A stretch of DNA of 8,601 bases from Desulfobacteraceae bacterium (GCA_002899795.1 PPDG01000198.1:1-8601), one strand, 5' to 3'; numbered from the stretch's first letter, positions 1-6,332 are shown. Translations and numbers: made by a program. Notes: generated by a model from the letters alone, not told the origin.

Positions 1-84
1 AACAGCCAGGATAATCCACTGAGGGCGGTGGACTATCGCCTGGAGTATTTCTCGCTTAGACAGGCTAGTAAGGAAGCTTTCTGA
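1..84 (+). other. Possible 3' end of a gene running in from the left edge (uncertain)
   Basis: The plus strand is open from the first base to a TGA at 82-84 (27 codons, ending ...KEAF). On the minus strand an ATG at 87-85 opens a frame in the same codon register that runs off the left edge (29 codons, starting MSESFLTSL). The minus frame has no purine-rich ribosome site before its ATG. Both frames have similar third-position composition, so the sequence does not decide between them. I recognise no family in either. The missing ribosome site slightly favours the tail of a plus-strand gene convergent with hynB. Either frame could also be chance. Confidence 0.25.
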
Positions 85-174
85 CATGGATGTAGATTTA
101 TAGAGTTATTGTTTCACTACGCCGGAGAATTTAACAAACCTTCTCCAGACTTTATAGAAGGAAAAAAGGAGAAG

Positions 175-254
175 TCAGAGGTCAGAATTTTCAAATTCGC
201 AATTCGCAATCCGCAATTCGAAATCGCCTCCCTATGCTCTATGCCCTATGCCTT
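175..254. repeat. Dispersed intergenic repeat cluster (copy 1)
   Basis: This stretch is made of short tandem imperfect units: AATTCGCAATTCGCAATCCG followed by CTATGCTCTATGCCCTATGCC. The same two unit types recur together at 4003-4109, and the first type recurs inverted at 5367-5400. No ribosome site or conserved product is associated with the frames crossing it. It is best read as a low-complexity dispersed repeat family, not as a gene. Confidence 0.7.
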
Positions 255-265
255 GAGCCTCTCCC

Positions 266-302
266 AAAAAACCCCCAACCGTACATGCGTACAGCTGGGG
301 GT
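266..302 (-). terminator. Rho-independent terminator of hynAB
   Basis: Read on the minus strand, ACCCCCA pairs with TGGGGGT (271-277 with 296-302). An inner GTAC/GTAC stem (281-284 with 289-292) closes an ATGC loop, and the outer stem is followed by six T residues (266-271). It starts 22 nt after the hynB stop codon. The T-run lies on the minus-strand 3' side only, so it acts for hynAB and not for plus-strand transcription. Confidence 0.85.
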
Positions 303-323
303 CATGACCAACAAAGTGACCCT

Positions 324-1961
324 CTATGTTACTCTCACCTTATAGACCTGGTTGGAGTCGGGGTCGATAACGTGCACGGCGCAAGCAATACACGGATCGA
401 AGCTGTGCACTGTCCGCAAGATTTCCAGTGGCCGCTTTGGATCGGCAACGGGAGTACCGATAAGCGCCTCCTCTACCGGCCCCATAGTTCCTTTGGCATC
501 GCGCGGCCCAAGGTTCCAGGTGGAGGGTACCACGTACTGGTATTTTTTGATTTTGCCTTTCTCGATCTGGATCCAGTGACCCAAACTACCCCTGGGCACG
601 TCGTTGAGACCGTATCCCATACCATCGCGCATCTTCCAGGGAGTATAGGTCTTGTCGTTTCCGCTCTTCAGGTTGGCCACCAACTCATTGATCCACCCAG
701 GCATGGCCTGACCGATAACAACAGTCTCCAGGCCACGGGCAGCCGTCCTACCAAGAGTGGAAAACAGGGCACCCACCGGGATGTTCAAATCCGCCAGAGT
801 CTTGTTCACTAACTGCTGAGTTGCCTTGTCTCCTTTGGCGTACGCCACGAGCACCCGAGCCAGGGGGCCCACCTCGCACGACGCGCCCTGATATCTGGGT
901 GCCTTGAGCCAGGAGTATCTGCCGTTGGTTTTGAAGTCACCGTGCTGCGGCTCGGTTTCACCCTCAAAGGGGTGCCTGTCCTTCTTCCCCTTATACCAGG
1001 AGCGGGCCACATGCTCTGTGACCTGCTGCTGCTGCGCCATCTGCACCCCTTTCAGGTTGCGGTTCATGATGACGCCTCTGGGCATCAGGAGGCTTTCAGG
1101 CTCTTTGTCGCTCATCGGGAACTCGCCCCAGGCATGGAAGTTGGTGGTTCCGCCTATGGCTCCCCAATCCTTGTAGAAGCTGGCTACAGCAAGAAGATCA
1201 GGGATATAGACCTTTTCGATGAAATCCTGAGTCTCCTGCCACACATAGAGAAACTCGGCTATCCGATCCGGGGTCAGATCCTTTACACAGGTCACACCGC
1301 CCACCGCCAGAGTCTGAAGATGTGGATTCTTGGCACCGAAGATGGCGTGCATCCTCATGGATTTGGCCTGGAGGCGGAGCGCTTCGATATAGTGTGCAGC
1401 CGCCATCAGATTCGCTTCAGGTGGTAGTTTATAAGCAGGATGTCCCCAATAGCCGTTGGTGAAAGGACCCAATTGGCCGCTGTCCACGAAGGTTTGGAGC
1501 CTCTGCGCCACCTGTTTGTAATAAGCGGCTCCGCCCCATGGAGCATTGCTAACATTGTCCGCGAGAGCGGCCGTCTTTTTGGGGTCTGCCTTCAGAGCGT
1601 TTACCACATCCACCCAGTCAAGAGCGTGCAGGTGGTAAAAGTGGACGATGTGGTCCTGCTGGAATTGGGCGCCCATCAACAAATTCCGGATGATGCGAGC
1701 ATTGTCAGGGATCTTTACACCAACAGCGCTTTCAACTGCCCTCACCGAGGACAGATAGTGGGTGTAAGTTCAGACCCCGCAGGAACGCTGGGTAAACAGT
1801 GGTGCATCCCGGGGATCCCGTCCTTGCAGAATAATTTCAATGCCCCGGAACATCTGACCGGAGCTCCAGGCGTTGACGACTTTGCCTCCCGCCACCTCCA
1901 CTTCAATGCGCAGGTGGCCCTCTATCCTTGTAATCGGATCGATCGTGATTCTCTTAGCCAT
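324..1961 (-). CDS. hynB: Periplasmic [NiFe] hydrogenase large subunit with in-frame UGA (probable selenocysteine) in the L1 nickel-binding motif
   Basis: This is the catalytic subunit of a group 1 (HynAB-type) uptake hydrogenase, H2 <=> 2 H+ + 2 e-, holding the Ni-Fe(CN)2CO centre. Read through the UGA it is 545 residues, near the family's usual length. It begins MAKRITIDPITRIEGH (the conserved Glu14 of RIEGH is the proton-gate position). The L1 motif is R59-S-C61-G-V-X64, with X64 = UGA where Cys is otherwise invariant. The L2 motif is D522-P-C524-I-A-C527-A-V-H530, with both cysteines intact. The 15 residues after H530 are the tail normally removed by a maturation protease. Downstream of the UGA the reading frame continues unchanged for 481 codons with no further stop and with full family similarity (LSSVRAVE, NGYWGHP, LPPE), so ordinary decay is unlikely. 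ATG1961 follows AGAGGAGA (1972-1979). The gene lies 55 nt after hynA and is followed by a terminator. A GTG at 1745 could start a shortened product, but that would lack L1 and be catalytically dead. Hydrogenase identity is certain; selenocysteine is inferred. Confidence 0.95.
1736..1754 (-). promoter_or_regulatory. Candidate bacterial SECIS hairpin downstream of the HynB UGA
   Basis: On the transcript, CUGUCCUC (nt 16-23 after the UGA) pairs with GAGGGCAG (nt 27-34) to give eight consecutive base pairs, seven Watson-Crick and one U-G, closing a three-base GGU loop at nt 24-26. Bacterial SECIS elements sit within the coding region just after the UGA and carry a G or GU in the apical loop, about 16-37 nt from the UGA. 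This hairpin meets each of those criteria. SelB binding is inferred. Confidence 0.75.
1770..1772 (-). other. In-frame UGA, candidate selenocysteine codon (residue 64 of HynB)
   Basis: The minus strand reads CGT TCC TGC GGG GTC TGA ACT TAC, i.e. R-S-C-G-V-stop-T-Y. In [NiFe] hydrogenases this stop position is the second Cys of RxCGxC, a thiolate bridging Ni and Fe (Cys68 in D. gigas numbering). The frame is preserved on both sides. A hairpin suited to selenocysteine decoding begins 15 nt downstream. Alternatives are a TGC/TGT to TGA mutation or a base-call error. Confidence 0.8.
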
Positions 1962-2016
1962 GATGTATTGTCTCCTCTCTATTGCTGGAATCTGGAAATT
2001 GATTCATGGTTAAGAC

Positions 2017-2961
2017 TTACGAAGTCTCGAAAAAAGGGCTCATTTTATCCCAGAAATCCGGCTCACTGCACCCGATGCACGGATGGCCCCCCTCGACCGG
2101 CCAGCTGGTGCCATCGTTGAACTTGGCAGTGGGGCAGTTATTGAAGGTATCTGGGCCCTTGCATCCCATTTCGTAGAGGCAGTAACCCATTTTGGCCTCT
2201 TCAGAGCCAAATTGGGTGACGAATTCACCGTTTTCGAAATGGCCTCTTCGCGGGCATTGATCATGAACCGTTTTTCCATAGGCAAAGAGGGGACGGCCAA
2301 GACTGTCAAGAGCAGGGAGTTTGCCCAAGAGGAGAAAGTTTACTACGGTTCCGACAAAATTGATGGGGTTGGGCGGACATCCAGCTATATTGACAGTCTT
2401 TATGCCAATAGCCTCGCCCACGCCCTTGTAACCACCAGGATTCGGAGCGGCTGCCTGGACTCCGCCAAAGGTAGCACAGGCCCCAATGCAGATAGTGGCC
2501 GCGGCCTGCTTGCAGACGTCGTTGGCAATTTGCAGGAAGGTGCGACCGCCGATCTTGCCATAGGCCCCATTATATTTGGTAGCTACGGCCCCCTCCACCA
2601 CGCAAATGAATTTGCCCTTATACTTTTTGACAGCTGCTTGCAAGGCGTCTTCCGCCTGTTGGCCGGCAGCGGCCATGACCGTTTCATGGTACTCCATCGA
2701 TATGATCTCTAAGACCAGCTGATCGATCCATGGGTACATGGTCCGCAGGGTTGCCTCAGAGCATCCGGTACATTCACCAAGATGGAGCCAAACCACCGGC
2801 GGGCGTTGCTTGGGAGCGGCGAAAACCTCAGCCACCTTGGGCACCCATGCGGCGCTCAAACCCATGGTCGCTGTCAGAGCGGTACAAAATTTCATGAAGT
2901 CTCGGCGTGAGACCCCATTGTCAGACAGCTTTCCGTAAAACTCCTTTTCTTCTTTTCTCAT
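2017..2961 (-). CDS. hynA: Periplasmic [NiFe] hydrogenase small subunit, Tat-exported
   Basis: This 314-residue subunit relays electrons from the Ni-Fe site through three iron-sulfur clusters to a cytochrome c. Residues 18-24 (SRRDFMK) are a twin-arginine export signal, followed by a hydrophobic stretch to about residue 49. The proximal [4Fe-4S] ligands are C64, C67 (ECTGC), C162 and C195 (GCPPNP). The distal cluster ligands are H233, C236, C261 and C267. The medial cluster has C276, C295 and C298, with Pro288 (WPV) at the place where [NiFeSe] enzymes put a fourth Cys, so a [3Fe-4S] medial cluster of the standard NiFe type is expected. There is no C-terminal membrane anchor, so the dimer should be soluble in the periplasm and use a c3-type cytochrome. 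The start at 2961 follows GGAGGA (2966-2971), 4 nt away. It is co-transcribed with hynB. Confidence 0.96.
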   Translation of the reverse strand: MRKEEKEFYGKLSDNGVSRRDFMKFCTALTATMGLSAAWVPKVAEVFAAPKQRPPVVWLHLGECTGCSEATLRTMYPWIDQLVLEIISMEYHETVMAAAGQQAEDALQAAVKKYKGKFICVVEGAVATKYNGAYGKIGGRTFLQIANDVCKQAAATICIGACATFGGVQAAAPNPGGYKGVGEAIGIKTVNIAGCPPNPINFVGTVVNFLLLGKLPALDSLGRPLFAYGKTVHDQCPRRGHFENGEFVTQFGSEEAKMGYCLYEMGCKGPDTFNNCPTAKFNDGTSWPVEGGHPCIGCSEPDFWDKMSPFFETS

Positions 2962-3440
2962 CGCGTCCTCCAGTTAAGCACCTTGGGTTTTTTGGTTATA
3001 GCCACTCACACGGACTGGAGCCTGTGTGGGGCCCGTCGATCCTGAAATGAATAACCCAGAATCGATTATTCCCTGCCTTTAGACTCAGATGCCTTTATGG
3101 GCGCTTTAGAGCTGCGCACTCTTGTGTCAGGATGCTCTAGTATTTAGGTATAGAGAGAAGAGATCCAAAAAAACCGCACTTACCTTTCGCTCCGTGCTCT
3201 TCCCATACTCTGCGAGATCTTCAACCATTTGACGGCTGGTCGCAGTCCTCTCCCTCTCGTGAATGTCATAAACTTTGGTTTGTACGTCCCCTAGGTGGCT
3301 GGAGCAGCTTTATCCTTTCCCCGGATAATTGAAACCTCCCCGGCCAATACCCTGGGGCGATATCGCTGCTTGGTTAATGAGGTTGTGAAACACTTAATAA
3401 AAATAACATACTGAAAATATAGGATTTAATTCCATAAAAC
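2962..3440 (-). promoter_or_regulatory. Long (about 480 nt) untranslated leader of hynAB
   Basis: Between the consensus promoter at 3447-3474 and the hynA ATG there is no recognisable gene. A 33-codon minus-strand frame (3228-3127) starts at ATG without a ribosome site and is doubtful. Structure seen: a CACAC/GTGTG hairpin near 3003-3034 just upstream of the hynA ribosome site; a GAATAA-N11-TTATTC inverted repeat at 3049-3071; and a run of seven T (minus strand, 3168-3174) after a weak GCAC/GTGC stem, which could be an attenuator. I could not match it to a known riboswitch class. Confidence 0.45.
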
Positions 3441-3446
3441 TGCCTC

Positions 3447-3474
3447 ATTATACTTGGACCATACTCTTTGTCAA
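3447..3474 (-). promoter_or_regulatory. Sigma-70-type promoter, probably of hynAB
   Basis: On the minus strand TTGACA (3469-3474) is separated by 16 nt from TATAAT (3447-3452), both exact consensus hexamers. It lies 73 nt past the stop of the ModE-like gene and faces hynA, so hynAB appears to be a separate transcription unit from the regulator. Confidence 0.75.
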
Positions 3475-3547
3475 GTACGTTTTCCCTTGAACATCTGCCA
3501 GCCTCCAGAGCCCATAAACTTCCGCAATCACTGGGTATCGGACAACG

Positions 3548-3871
3548 TTACTCCTCGAGACTTTTTTTCACTATGGCCGCGGTGGCCTCTTCCAACTTCT
3601 GGTCGATGCTGTGGAAAACTTTTAATAGTTGCCGGGCGCGTGGTGTGATTTTCATGCCGCGCTTGCCAGGTTGGCTCTTCGCCAGAGCTTCACCGAGACG
3701 CTCCTCCGAAGCCCTCAGCTTGCCCCAGGCGGCCCGGTAGGAGATACCGCAAATACGAGCCGCTTCTCGCAGCGACCCCTGTTGGTCGATGGCCTCGAGC
3801 AACATACACCGCCCCTTGCCGAGCACCAATCCACCATCTTTTTCCAGCCACCACTTCACTTTGAGGTCCAT
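3548..3871 (-). CDS. ModE-like winged helix-turn-helix regulator (DNA-binding domain only)
   Basis: A 107-residue cytoplasmic DNA-binding protein resembling the N-terminal domain of ModE, the molybdate-responsive regulator. The helix-turn-helix covers roughly residues 33-56 (GSLREAARICGISYRAAW, the ISYrxAW recognition helix typical of ModE), followed by a basic wing (about 66-78, QPGKRGMKITPRA) and a C-terminal helix. The two molybdate-binding (TOBE) domains of full ModE are absent, so the signal it senses is not apparent. The ATG at 3871 is preferred because GGGAG lies 7 nt upstream; the ATG at 3886, adding five residues, has no ribosome site. It sits between hynAB (same strand) and tatBC (divergent). 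Its target is unknown; autoregulation or control of the neighbours is possible. Confidence 0.8.
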   Translation of the reverse strand: MDLKVKWWLEKDGGLVLGKGRCMLLEAIDQQGSLREAARICGISYRAAWGKLRASEERLGEALAKSQPGKRGMKITPRARQLLKVFHSIDQKLEEATAAIVKKSLEE

Positions 3872-3887
3872 AACAAACTCCCGCATA

Positions 3888-3926
3888 CGGGATTAAGGAA
3901 TTGAGGGATTGGGGGATTAGGGAACT
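3888..3926. repeat. Short imperfect GGGATTA/GGAATTG tandem repeat
   Basis: Successive units GGGATTA, GGAATTG, GGGATTG, GGGATTA and GGAACTG recur every 8-10 nt directly upstream of the ModE-like gene. The array probably belongs to the repeat-rich intergenic DNA. It could contribute to protein binding, but nothing here shows that. Confidence 0.5.
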
Positions 3927-3970
3927 GAGCCATTATGGAACAACTTCTATACAATTGATAGGAGAAAAGC

Positions 3971-3995
3971 TTGATTTCCGGAATCCCTAAATCAA
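3971..3995. promoter_or_regulatory. TTGATTT-N11-AAATCAA inverted repeat, possible operator
   Basis: A perfect 7-bp dyad (3971-3977 with 3989-3995) spaced by 11 nt lies between the divergent modE-like and tat genes. Its geometry would suit a dimeric regulator. It does not match the FNR spacing. Function is inferred only from position and symmetry. Confidence 0.3.
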
Positions 3996-4002
3996 AGAAT
4001 TC

Positions 4003-4109
4003 AGTAGTCAGAATTAGCAATTTCGAATTTCGAATTTCGAAATGTTTAGGTTCTATGCCCTATGCTCTATGCCTTCCCAAATCCGCAATCCGCAATCCGC
4101 AATTCCCTA
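4003..4109. repeat. Dispersed intergenic repeat cluster (copy 2)
   Basis: Tandem TTTCGAATTTCGAA units are followed by CTATGCCCTATGCTCTATGCC and then AATCCGCAATCCGCAATCC. This is the same vocabulary as 175-254, with the unit order changed. It ends just before the -35 box of the tat promoter. Confidence 0.7.
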
Positions 4110-4110
4110 G

Positions 4111-4139
4111 TTGACAGTCCATGGAAAACCAACTACAAT
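4111..4139 (+). promoter_or_regulatory. Sigma-70-type promoter of tatBC
   Basis: TTGACA (4111-4116), a 17-nt spacer and TACAAT (4134-4139) give a near-perfect promoter with a leader of roughly 58 nt to the tatB start. Confidence 0.8.
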
Positions 4140-4203
4140 TTGTGGTCTCCAAATAATCTATTTTATTACTAATTTTCTTATTTCATCACAGGAGATTATC
4201 TAG

Positions 4204-4605
4204 ATGTTTGGAATTGGCATGCCAGAGCTTCTCCTTCTTCTGGCCATAGCACTCATCGTTGTCGGGCCTAAGAAACTCCCAGAGTTGGCAAAGGCCTTGG
4301 GCCGAGGCTTCGCTGAATTTAAGAAAGCCACCAGCGATCTCAAGGAAAGTCTCGATACAAGCACCGACTTTACCGAACTGAAGCAGAGCTTCGATGACAT
4401 CCAGGAAACGGTGGTCGACGCAAGTATCCCTGCAGACCCAAACGACGAAGCCGAAACCGATGAAGTTGATACCCCCGACATCTCCTCTGCTCAGGAGTAT
4501 ATAGACGATCTTAACGGAGCTGCCGTCAGCGGCGATGATATTGAAGATGAGGAGACCCCGCCTTCACCCCCGGCCCCGGAGAAATCCTCCCATGGCGACA
4601 AATGA
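4204..4605 (+). CDS. tatB: Sec-independent (twin-arginine) translocase subunit TatB/TatA family
   Basis: A 133-residue membrane-anchored component of the Tat system that exports folded proteins. Residues 1-21 form one N-terminal membrane helix (MFGIGMPELLLLLAIALIVV), followed by the GPKKLPEL hinge and an amphipathic helix (about 27-65), then a long acidic, proline-containing C-terminal tail. Glu8 favours TatB, since TatA usually has a polar uncharged residue there, but in many bacteria with few Tat paralogues one such protein may serve both roles. AGGAG lies 9 nt before the ATG. Its last 14 nt overlap the tatC start, implying translational coupling. The adjacent hydrogenase small subunit is a likely substrate. 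Confidence 0.9.
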   Translation: MFGIGMPELLLLLAIALIVVGPKKLPELAKALGRGFAEFKKATSDLKESLDTSTDFTELKQSFDDIQETVVDASIPADPNDEAETDEVDTPDISSAQEYIDDLNGAAVSGDDIEDEETPPSPPAPEKSSHGDK

Positions 4606-5362
4606 CAATGATACCGACACCAAGATGCCTTTTACCCAGCATCTGGAAGAACTGCGCCACCGGCTCATCGTCTGTTTTGTAGCCGTTGGAGTCGGTTTTG
4701 TCATTTGCTATTTCTTCGCCAAACAGATATTCGAGGTCTTAATGCGACCGCTTCTTCAGGTGATGCCGCCTGGTGAAGGGTTGATTTTTACTGCCCTACC
4801 TGAGGCCTTCATCACCTATCTGAAGGTTGCCCTGCTCGCCGGCATCGGCCTTGCCTCGCCGGTAATCATTTTCCAGTTCTGGCGTTTCCTCGCCCCCGGT
4901 CTCTACCAACGGGAACAGCGGGCCATGTTCCCTATTGTCCTGTTTTCCACGGTTTTTTTCGTTGGCGGAGCCCTATTCGGCTACTTCGTAGTGTTCCCTT
5001 TCGGCTTCAAGTTCTTCATCGGCTTTGCGAGCGGCAGCATCCGGGCCTTACCCAGTATCCGGGAATATCTGAAGTTCGCCACCAAACTTCTTTTCGCCTT
5101 CGGTTTCATTTTCGAATTGCCACTCTTCGCTTATTTTCTTGCCAGGCTTGGTCTTGTCAATGCAGAGATGCTTCGAACCCAGCAGAAATATGCCATCCTC
5201 ATCATCTTTATGCTTGCCGCCATACTGACGCCCCCGGACGTAGTCACCCAGGTGATGATGGCCGGTCCCTTACTAATCCTTTACGAAATGAGTATCTGGA
5301 TCGCCAAGATCTTTGGTAAAAAACCCCTGGACCTGGAAGAGGAAGAAGAGGCATCGGCCTAG
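4592..5362 (+). CDS. tatC: Twin-arginine translocase subunit TatC
   Basis: A 256-residue polytopic inner-membrane receptor for twin-arginine signal peptides. Six membrane helices are visible at about residues 24-42, 74-98, 113-137, 161-183, 197-212 and 217-235. Family signatures are QHLEELRHRL (16-25, with the signal-peptide-binding Glu), FWRFLAPGLYQRE (96-108), FELP (174-177) and TPPDVVTQ (213-220). The start at 4592 is chosen because it gives the usual N-terminus, follows GGAG (4578-4581) and overlaps tatB by 14 nt. An upstream in-frame ATG at 4535 would add a proline/arginine-rich stretch that merely overlaps tatB. The C-terminus ends in a run of Glu. Confidence 0.97.
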   Translation: MATNDNDTDTKMPFTQHLEELRHRLIVCFVAVGVGFVICYFFAKQIFEVLMRPLLQVMPPGEGLIFTALPEAFITYLKVALLAGIGLASPVIIFQFWRFLAPGLYQREQRAMFPIVLFSTVFFVGGALFGYFVVFPFGFKFFIGFASGSIRALPSIREYLKFATKLLFAFGFIFELPLFAYFLARLGLVNAEMLRTQQKYAILIIFMLAAILTPPDVVTQVMMAGPLLILYEMSIWIAKIFGKKPLDLEEEEEASA

Positions 5363-5366
5363 GGCC

Positions 5367-5400
5367 GAATTGCGGATTGCAGACTGCGGATTGCGGATTT
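5367..5400. repeat. Dispersed intergenic repeat, inverted copy
   Basis: GAATTGCGGATTGC units here are the reverse complement of the GCAATCCGCAATTC units at 4080-4105 and 196-222. It begins 4 nt after the tatC stop. Confidence 0.65.
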
Positions 5401-5483
5401 TGAAAGCGATTATTGCTCTTGCTCCACAAGATAACGGTTTGTCCCTCTCTCCTCAAGAGACTGTGCCACAAGTCACCAAACCC

Positions 5484-5585
5484 GTCATTCCGGAAGTCGC
5501 GAAGCGACTATCCGGAATCCAGAAAAAACAATATCTTACTGGATACCGGATCTCGTCCGCCGTGGGCGGACTCGTCCGGTATGAC
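5484..5585. repeat. 102-bp composite palindromic repeat element
   Basis: The ends are inverted: GTCATTCCGGA at the left and TCCGGTATGAC at the right. The left half folds as TTCCGGA-AGTCGC-GAA-GCGACT-A-TCCGGAA (5488-5517). The right half folds as CCGGA...TCCGCC-GTG-GGCGGA...TCCGG (5546-5579). CCGGAATCCAG and CTGGATACCGG flank an AT-rich centre. No transposase or clear target duplication is present. It resembles a REP- or MITE-like non-coding element. With no T-run, it is not a typical terminator for tatBC, although its hairpins could stabilise the mRNA end. Confidence 0.65.
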
Positions 5586-5593
5586 CCTTTGGG

Positions 5594-5636
5594 GCCTGTC
5601 CTGAGCTCGTCGAAAGAGTCGAAGGATGCCCTTTAC
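5594..5636 (-). repeat. Dispersed 43-bp repeat, inverted relative to 8386-8429
   Basis: Its reverse complement begins GTAAAGGGCATCCTTCGA and ends CTCAGGACAGGC. It aligns along its length with 8386-8429 with only a few substitutions. The family has the CCTTCGA...CTCAGG..AGG signature and carries no open frame of its own. Confidence 0.7.
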
Positions 5637-5652
5637 GCTTAGCGAATACAGC

Positions 5653-5681
5653 TTGACAAAACTTTCACATTTAGATATAGA
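5653..5681 (+). promoter_or_regulatory. Probable sigma-70 promoter of the cytochrome c3 gene
   Basis: TTGACA (5653-5658), a 17-nt spacer and TATAGA (5676-5681). It would give a leader of about 110 nt before the cytochrome start at 5796. Confidence 0.6.
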
Positions 5682-5795
5682 CCTTGACGTGTAGGGTTCT
5701 CCAGGCCCAACCTGACTGTTTGGGGCAGATTGGGCCTTTGGTTAAATGAAATAGCTGATTTTGGCAAACAGGGAGAAAGGGGGTGAAACACTACC

Positions 5796-6257
5796 ATGGG
5801 TAAACGTCTCCTTACAGTTCTAGCGGTAATTGCGTTCTTGAGCGGGGTAGTTCTTTCAAGCTTGGGCGGAGCCGCCGATAAGCAAGAGGCGCCAGCTACG
5901 ATCGAAATACAAGCCAAGCTCTGGTCGGAGCACACCAAGGGTCCGGTGAAGTTCGAGCACAAGAAGCACCAGGACGAATACAAGATAAAGTGCGACAGCT
6001 GTCATCACGTGTACAAGGACGGCAAGAACACCTGGAAAGAAGGCGATAAAGTCCAGAAGTGCATGGAATGCCACAATGAGCCCACGATCAAAGGTGAAAA
6101 GAAGCTTTCCAAGGACAAGCAGAAGCTCAACCTGAAACTCGCCTTTCACGAGAATTGCCAGGGGTGTCACAAGGATTTGAAGAAGAAAGACAAGGCAAAA
6201 TACGGCAAGATCCCAACCACCTGTATCAAGTGTCACACAAAATCGAAGAAGAAGTAG
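5796..6257 (+). CDS. Tetrahaem class III cytochrome c (cytochrome c3 family), periplasmic
   Basis: A 153-residue exported electron carrier. Residues 1-27 are a Sec-type signal peptide (basic MGKR, then a hydrophobic core), with cleavage likely near the GGAA stretch. Four CXXCH haem sites are at 66-70, 89-93, 121-125 and 143-147. H55 and H58 (FEHKKH), H71 (CHH) and H118 are well placed as distal axial ligands, giving four bis-His haems as in cytochrome c3. The mature protein is very lysine-rich, the charge pattern expected for docking to acidic partners such as periplasmic hydrogenase. All sites are CXXCH; the CX4CH variants of many Desulfovibrio c3 proteins are absent. The gene is monocistronic, with AAAGGGGG upstream of ATG5796 and a terminator after it. 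Given its position, it is a plausible acceptor for HynAB electrons. Confidence 0.92.
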   Translation: MGKRLLTVLAVIAFLSGVVLSSLGGAADKQEAPATIEIQAKLWSEHTKGPVKFEHKKHQDEYKIKCDSCHHVYKDGKNTWKEGDKVQKCMECHNEPTIKGEKKLSKDKQKLNLKLAFHENCQGCHKDLKKKDKAKYGKIPTTCIKCHTKSKKK

Positions 6258-6332
6258 TAACTGCAAGGTGGTGACGTTTTTGACCACGCTCGGCAGACGC
6301 CCTCTTGCAGGCTCTAACCAGAAAGAACATAA

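Noticed and set aside
234..812. 192-codon plus-strand frame opposite the end of hynB
   Set aside because: It is antisense to a certain hydrogenase gene, has no ribosome site and resembles no protein family; likewise the frames at 942-1427 and 1440-2120.
1770..1772. UGA read as Trp or Gly through an alternative genetic code
   Set aside because: tatB ends at UGA with nothing coding beyond it, no other gene here has in-frame UGA, and tryptophan is encoded by UGG throughout. Trp or Gly at this position would remove a metal ligand.
324..1961. hynB as a pseudogene broken by a nonsense mutation
   Set aside because: The rest of the gene is full length with no frameshift, intact L2 and C-terminal processing tail, a good ribosome site and a terminator. 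The stop is UGA precisely at a Cys position and is followed by a SECIS-like hairpin.
2083..2712. 209-codon plus-strand frame opposite hynA
   Set aside because: It is the antisense shadow of the well-conserved small subunit.
3381..3392. HcpR/Rex-like half-sites (TTGTGAAA at 3384, TTGTGAAAG at 8322)
   Set aside because: Neither has the second palindromic half (TCACAA) at the required spacing.
4200..4481. Serine-rich minus-strand frame opposite tatB
   Set aside because: It is a shadow of tatB; the composition reflects the complement of its codons.
5313..5642. Plus-strand frame across the end of tatC and the following repeats
   Set aside because: It begins inside tatC in another frame and then translates only intergenic repeats and the palindromic element.
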